18,095 nucleotides of DNA from JALYSX01 sp035544315 (GTDB lineage Bacteria > Vulcanimicrobiota > Vulcanimicrobiia > Vulcanimicrobiales > Vulcanimicrobiaceae): NCBI GenBank assembly GCA_035544315.1, contig DATKGB010000092.1, forward strand, positions 1-18,095, in the 5' to 3' direction. Both the position numbers and the translations under genes were made by a program. Under the pieces are notes generated by a model. It was not told the DNA's origin. It saw only the letters and a program-made list of their open reading frames with translations, and did no database searches. Below, piece after piece: positions 14,404-18,095 of the stretch; position 1 is the first letter of the stretch, and each line of letters begins with the position of its first letter.

Positions 14404-16607
14404 AAACGGAGAATACCGCGTTTATCGTGGGATTCATCTCTCGCGCGACGATTGTCGGCGGAATAGTTCTTGTGGCGGCCGCCTATGCCGGCGGTTTTGA
14501 CGTTGGCCGCATCCCGCACGGGCGGGGAACCGTTACGTTCACCGACGCAACCGGGGCGCCGTTGGGCACGGTTTCGGCGTCGGACGACGATCACGCCGCT
14601 TGGGTTCCGCTCGCGCAGGTCGCGCCGTCCTTTCGCGCGGCGATCGTCGCGGCCGAGGACGCGCGTTTCGATCGGCACGGTGCGGTCGACGTTCTCGCGC
14701 TGCTGCGCGCCGCGCGCGACGCTTTGCGCTACGGCGCACCACGCAGCGGCGGTTCGACCATCGAAATGCAGCTGGCTCGATCGCTGTGGCCGACGCCGTC
14801 GACTTTAGGCGGAAAACTTCGCCAGATCTTCGGCGCGGAACGGATCGTGATGCGCTCGTCGCGCGAAGCAATTTTGGAAGCGTACGTCAATCGCATCCCG
14901 ATGGGCGGCAATCTCTACGGCGTTCAAGCGGCCGCGCGAACCTACTTCGGCGTCGACGCAGGCGACCTCGATCTCGCGCAGGCGGCGCTGCTGGCCGCGA
15001 TTCCCAACGACCCCACGCGTCTATCGCCGTATCAACATTGGAGCGCGCTGCGCGCTCGTCAGCGGTATGTCTTGGCGCGGATGGCCGCCTTGGGGAATAT
15101 CACCGGCGCGCAAGCCGCAATCGCCGGCCGCGAAGAACTGCACGTCTTTCCTCGCGATGCCGGCCTGACCGATGCGCAGCATTTTCTGTTTTTCGTATAT
15201 CCGCAGGTCGCTTCGAACGCTACCGTCGTTCGCACGACGATCGACCGTGGTTTGCAGCGGTTCGTTGCGGCCCAGGTCGCACAAGTCGTCGGCGCGTTGG
15301 CGGCGCGACACGTCACCGACGGTGCGGCCTTGGTCGTCGACAATCGCACCGGCGACGTGGTGGCCTACGTCGGTTCGCCCGACTATTACTCCGATCTCGC
15401 GTTGGGCCGCAACGACGGCGTCCAAGCGCTTCGCCAACCCGGCTCCTCGCTTAAACCGTTCACCTACGAACTGGCGCTGGAGCGCCGCACGCTGTTACCG
15501 ACCAGCATCTTGGAAGACGTGCCCACAAGCTACCCGATCCCCGGCGGAAAACTCTACCAGCCCGCCGATTACTCGACACGATTTTCGGGGCCGGTTCGGG
15601 TGCGCTACGCACTGGCGAACTCGCTCAACGTTCCGGCCGTCGGCGTCTTATCGGCCGTCGGCGTCGACGCGCTGCTCGATCGTCTCCACGATCTGGGCTT
15701 TTCGCACCTCGACAAGCCCGCGTCGTACTACGGGTTGGGCCTGACGCTGGGTTCGGGCGAAGTGTCGCTGTGGGAACTCACGCATGCGTATGTGACCGTC
15801 GCGCGCGTCGGCGCGGCGATTCCACTGCGCCTGATGCTCGACGCGCCGCGTGTGAATTCGCCGCGGGTGGGTGATGATGCGACCTGGGCATTGGTCACGG
15901 ATATGATTGCCGACCCACACGCGCGAGCGAAGTCGTTCGGCGTTCACTCCGTCCTCGAGCTACCGTTTCCGTCGGCGGTAAAAACCGGAACGTCGTCGGA
16001 TTTCCGCGATACCTGGACGGTCGGCTTTAGCCGTGACTACACCGTCGGCGTTTGGGTCGGAAACTTCGACGGCTCGCCGATGCGCGGCGTATCGGGCGTT
16101 ACCGGTGCGGGACCACTCTGGAACCGGATCATGCTGCACCTTCACGAGCGACGCGATCCCGACGCCTTTCCAACGCCTTCGGGCTACGTACTCGAACCGA
16201 TCTGCGCGACGACCGGACATCGTCCCGGCGCTTCCTGCCCGGCCGTCGTTCGTGAATGGATTGCACCGCGCGATCTTGCGCACTGGCGCTCGCACGCGCC
16301 GACGCTCGGCAGCGCATTCCAAATCGTCTTCCCGCACGATGGCGATACGTTCGCGCTTAATCCACCCGACGATCCGTCGGCCGCCGCAACCCAACGCATC
16401 GAATTGCGCGCGGTCGGATCGCGCTCCAAGATCGTGTGGACTGCAAACGCGAGGCCGATCTCGCTCGACAGTTCCGGTGCGACGTTTTGGCCGCTCCGGT
16501 TAGGAACCTGGACGCTGACCGCCGGCGACGGCGCGCATACCCAATCCGTCACGATCCACGTCATCCGCCCGCCCCACGGCGCGCTCCGGGGGTTCACAGT
16601 CCGCTAG
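14397..16607 (+). CDS. pbpC: Penicillin-binding protein 1C (bifunctional transglycosylase/transpeptidase)
   Basis: A class A PBP of the 1C type, anchored in the inner membrane by one N-terminal helix (GFISRATIVGGIVLVAAAYA) and acting in the periplasm on lipid II and stem peptides. The GT51 domain has EDARFDRHG with catalytic E87, GGSTIEMQLARSL (118-130) and EAYVNRIPMGGNLYGVQ with E161. The transpeptidase domain has S350-S-L-K353, S409-L-N411 and K529-T-G531, all intact. The C-terminal BiPBP_C domain (about 638-730) confirms the 1C class. The length of 736 aa is close to E. coli PbpC. The TTG start at 14397 has GGAGG at 14381-14385, 11 nt upstream; an in-frame GTG at 14427 (GGAGAA 13 nt upstream) would still keep the membrane helix. 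Its first 7 bp overlap the divergent A2M gene, its usual functional partner. Confidence 0.95.
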   Translation: MAQTENTAFIVGFISRATIVGGIVLVAAAYAGGFDVGRIPHGRGTVTFTDATGAPLGTVSASDDDHAAWVPLAQVAPSFRAAIVAAEDARFDRHGAVDVLALLRAARDALRYGAPRSGGSTIEMQLARSLWPTPSTLGGKLRQIFGAERIVMRSSREAILEAYVNRIPMGGNLYGVQAAARTYFGVDAGDLDLAQAALLAAIPNDPTRLSPYQHWSALRARQRYVLARMAALGNITGAQAAIAGREELHVFPRDAGLTDAQHFLFFVYPQVASNATVVRTTIDRGLQRFVAAQVAQVVGALAARHVTDGAALVVDNRTGDVVAYVGSPDYYSDLALGRNDGVQALRQPGSSLKPFTYELALERRTLLPTSILEDVPTSYPIPGGKLYQPADYSTRFSGPVRVRYALANSLNVPAVGVLSAVGVDALLDRLHDLGFSHLDKPASYYGLGLTLGSGEVSLWELTHAYVTVARVGAAIPLRLMLDAPRVNSPRVGDDATWALVTDMIADPHARAKSFGVHSVLELPFPSAVKTGTSSDFRDTWTVGFSRDYTVGVWVGNFDGSPMRGVSGVTGAGPLWNRIMLHLHERRDPDAFPTPSGYVLEPICATTGHRPGASCPAVVREWIAPRDLAHWRSHAPTLGSAFQIVFPHDGDTFALNPPDDPSAAATQRIELRAVGSRSKIVWTANARPISLDSSGATFWPLRLGTWTLTAGDGAHTQSVTIHVIRPPHGALRGFTVR
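14404..14437 (-). promoter_or_regulatory. Possible A2M promoter inside the pbpC 5' end
   Basis: On the minus strand TATTCT (14415-14410, TAnnnT type) lies exactly 6 nt before the GTG start at 14403, and no Shine-Dalgarno sequence is visible. ATGAAT (14437-14432) at 16-nt spacing is a weak -35. If real, it lies within the first codons of pbpC and gives a leaderless A2M message. Confidence 0.4.
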
Positions 16608-16705
16608 GCTTTAAGCGCCGCCATGGCCGACGAGATCCTCCCCGAAGTTCTGCCTCAACATTCGGCCCGCAAGTCGCAGTGCTTGCTTTATATTGAGGGC
16701 AATAA

Positions 16706-17401
16706 TTACTGAAAAACGCCGAAGGTCCGCAAGAACTCCAGAACGAGCGCCCACGCTTGACGCGCCGCACCGGGTTCGTAGCTGGCGCGTTGATCGCAGA
16801 AGAAACCATGATCGGCTTGCGAAAACACAACTTGCTCGTGAATCTTGCCCTCGGCGGTGAGCGCATCGGCGACGGCGCGATAGTGCTCGGGTAAAATGTG
16901 CTGATCCTCGCCGCCCCAGAACATCAGGATCGGACCGTTTTGCTTGGGTGCCAAATCGAGCAAGTCTTGCACGCCGCCGCCATAAAACGAGATTGCGGCG
17001 CGCAAATTCACCGCGGCGTTGGCGATGTACGAAACGCGACCTCCCATGCAGAACCCGATCGAGGCGATGCGCTGGGAATCGACGCCGGGCTGCGAGACTA
17101 AGCACTCGAACGCAGCGCGCGCGTCGGCTTCGAGTCCCTCACGCGTCAGCCCGGCCATGTGCTCTCGGATCGGATCGAAATTATCGTACCCTCCCTCGAA
17201 GCCGGGGCCGGTGCGATGAAACAACTCGGGCGCGACCGCCGTGAAGCCCAGGGCCGCGAACCGATCCGCAATATCGCGAATGTACGAGTTGACGCCGAAG
17301 GCTTCTTGAAAAACCAAGATCCCGGCGCCCTTCTGCTCGCCCTTTGCTCGCGAAACGTAGGCGTCCATCATCGTTCCGTCCGAGACTTCGATGCGTTCCA
17401 T
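16706..17401 (-). CDS. Dienelactone hydrolase family alpha/beta-hydrolase (231 aa)
   Basis: A cytosolic alpha/beta-hydrolase of the carboxymethylenebutenolidase class. The expected residues are all visible, numbered from ATG 17401: Glu33 in VFQEAFGVN (the Glu that holds the nucleophile), nucleophile Cys118 in GFCMGG, Asp166 in WGGEDQHI and His198 in ADHGFFCDQR. These positions are close to those of the classical Pseudomonas enzyme (E36, C123, D171, H202), which supports this start. The frame also extends to ATG 17455, which adds 18 Arg/Ser-rich residues and has a good AAGGTGG site 7 nt ahead, so the longer 249-aa form is a serious alternative. No chlorocatechol pathway genes are nearby, so the physiological substrate is open; many homologues are general ester or lactone hydrolases. 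It converges on pbpC across a 98-bp gap with no obvious terminator. Confidence 0.93.
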   Translation of the reverse strand: MERIEVSDGTMMDAYVSRAKGEQKGAGILVFQEAFGVNSYIRDIADRFAALGFTAVAPELFHRTGPGFEGGYDNFDPIREHMAGLTREGLEADARAAFECLVSQPGVDSQRIASIGFCMGGRVSYIANAAVNLRAAISFYGGGVQDLLDLAPKQNGPILMFWGGEDQHILPEHYRAVADALTAEGKIHEQVVFSQADHGFFCDQRASYEPGAARQAWALVLEFLRTFGVFQ

Positions 17402-17455
17402 GTCGATCAAGCTTGCTCGAAGTCGGCGCGAGCCCCTGCTGTTGCAATCGCTCAT

Positions 17456-17500
17456 AGGTTGGCCACCTTGTGGTCACGTCGGTAGCGCAGAATACTGCCC
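17456..17500. promoter_or_regulatory. Divergent control region between hydrolase and metallopeptidase genes
   Basis: Only 45 bp separate the longer hydrolase start from the metallopeptidase start. On the minus strand TATTCT (17494-17489) is a possible -10, placing transcription start ahead of the AAGGTGG site used by ATG 17455. On the plus strand TTGTGG (17468-17473) and AATACT (17491-17496) are 17 nt apart but weak. Neither has two good hexamers. Confidence 0.25.
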
Positions 17501-18095
17501 ATGGACTCCGTGCATGCGTTGGTCGAAGCCCTTGTCGATTCGCGCGGCGCGCCAAATTCGTTCGATCTCGCACAGATTGCGCCAACGCTGGCCCGTTTCG
17601 GCCGCGACGCGCTGGTCTTCGCGCGGCGGCACGACGTACGCGTCGTACCGCTGCATCACGCCGAACGCTACGTTCGAGCGTCGCCGGCACTTACGCGGAT
17701 GGGCGTCGATGTGGATGCCTGGCCGGCACCTCCGGCAGGGCTGTTCGTCGTCGAAGAGCGCAGCGTCTACTTACGTTCGCGTTCGCCGATGACCGTCGCG
17801 CACGAATTCGGCCACGTCGTGGATTGCGCGCTGGGCGGGGGCGTCTACCGATCCGGCATCGACCCCCGCGTGCGGGCGCTCTTCTCCGCCGCGCGCGCGT
17901 TCGTTACACCCTATGCGGCTACCGGGCTCGACGAGTATTTCGCCGAGTCGCTGCGCGCGTTTGTCGAAGCCAACGACCCGGCGTCGGTGTGGCCGCCTGC
18001 CACGCGCGATCGTCTAAGCCGCATCGATCCGGCGATGTGTGCCTACGTAGATACACTTTTCGCCATCGATTTCAGCGAATCTGCGCCGCAACAAG
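17501..18095 (+). CDS. Zinc metallopeptidase with HEFGH motif, anthrax-lethal-factor-like catalytic layout (3' end outside window)
   Basis: An open frame from ATG 17501 runs 198 codons to the window edge without a stop. It has H101-E-F-G-H105, the zincin motif with metal-binding histidines and catalytic Glu, and 40-44 residues later DEYFAESLRAF, where E145 or E149 would be the third zinc ligand. The HEFGHVVD ... EYFAESLR arrangement resembles the catalytic domain of anthrax lethal factor and the Pro-Pro endopeptidases (HEFGH ... EFFAEAFR); this is motif-level similarity judged by eye. Residues 1-80 form an N-terminal part ending PAPPAGLFVVEE, with a beta strand before the helix as in zincins. 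There is no signal peptide, so export or toxin function is not indicated and a cytoplasmic peptidase is simplest. The Shine-Dalgarno is weak. The gene diverges from the hydrolase gene. Confidence 0.75.
   Translation, partial: MDSVHALVEALVDSRGAPNSFDLAQIAPTLARFGRDALVFARRHDVRVVPLHHAERYVRASPALTRMGVDVDAWPAPPAGLFVVEERSVYLRSRSPMTVAHEFGHVVDCALGGGVYRSGIDPRVRALFSAARAFVTPYAATGLDEYFAESLRAFVEANDPASVWPPATRDRLSRIDPAMCAYVDTLFAIDFSESAPQQ

Noticed and set aside
14600..15454. 284-aa plus-strand frame inside pbpC
   Set aside because: It is the Arg-rich alternate frame of pbpC, whose own frame carries all catalytic motifs.
16608..16705. Gap between convergent pbpC and hydrolase genes, with an AT-rich patch near 16685-16712
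   Set aside because: I looked for a terminator hairpin or small gene and found only short imperfect arms (about 4 bp) without a T-run.
1..18095. CRISPR arrays, tRNA/rRNA genes, insertion sequences, phage or attachment sites
   Set aside because: No regularly spaced repeats, cloverleaf-like sequence, transposase/integrase motifs or terminal inverted repeats were seen on either strand.

Overview
The window is GC-rich bacterial chromosome, packed with genes on both strands; several neighbours converge with only 5-36 bp between them. At least two, probably three, lipoproteins (lipobox Cys followed by Gly), a penicillin-binding protein 1C and a bacterial alpha-2-macroglobulin point to a diderm (outer-membrane) organism. 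The tandem Gly-rich-linker lipoproteins with virginiamycin-B-lyase-like propellers, together with frequent GTG/TTG starts, recall Candidatus Eremiobacterota (WPS-2) genomes. That assignment is impression-level inference, because no rRNA or marker tree is available here. I see no tRNA, rRNA, insertion sequence, CRISPR array or phage gene, so this reads as ordinary core/accessory chromosome.

Layout: (1) 1-886: the C-terminal end of an unknown plus-strand protein, converging on an unrecognised exported 235-aa protein. (2) 1001-4764: a two-gene plus-strand operon of paralogous lipoproteins, each with a related N-terminal domain and a seven-repeat beta-propeller. (3) 4779-5639: a minus-strand pair, a YbhB/YbcL-type PEBP protein followed by a small Cys/His zinc-knuckle protein; a small acidic protein is read divergently (5724-5915). 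(4) 5947-7614: ettA, the ABC-F translational throttle (minus). (5) 7741-8785: a plus-strand pair, a Cys-rich exported protein and a short Fur-family regulator. (6) 8791-16607: a giant alpha-2-macroglobulin lipoprotein (minus) and pbpC (plus), head-to-head with overlapping predicted starts. (7) 16706-17401: a dienelactone-hydrolase-family enzyme (minus). (8) 17501-18095: the N-terminal 198 residues of an HEFGH zinc metallopeptidase, cut by the window end.

How they work together: the A2M/PBP1C pair is the clearest functional unit. In other bacteria it is viewed as periplasmic protease trapping linked to peptidoglycan repair. Here it is divergent rather than co-directional, and the A2M lacks the thioester motif (FVDD in place of CxEQ). 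A second theme is translation initiation. Three minus-strand genes (PEBP, ettA, A2M) have a TAnnnT -10-like hexamer exactly 6 nt before the start codon and little or no Shine-Dalgarno sequence, which predicts leaderless mRNAs, while other genes here carry good Shine-Dalgarno sites. I did not find a convincing wholly new multi-gene defence or mobile system in this window.
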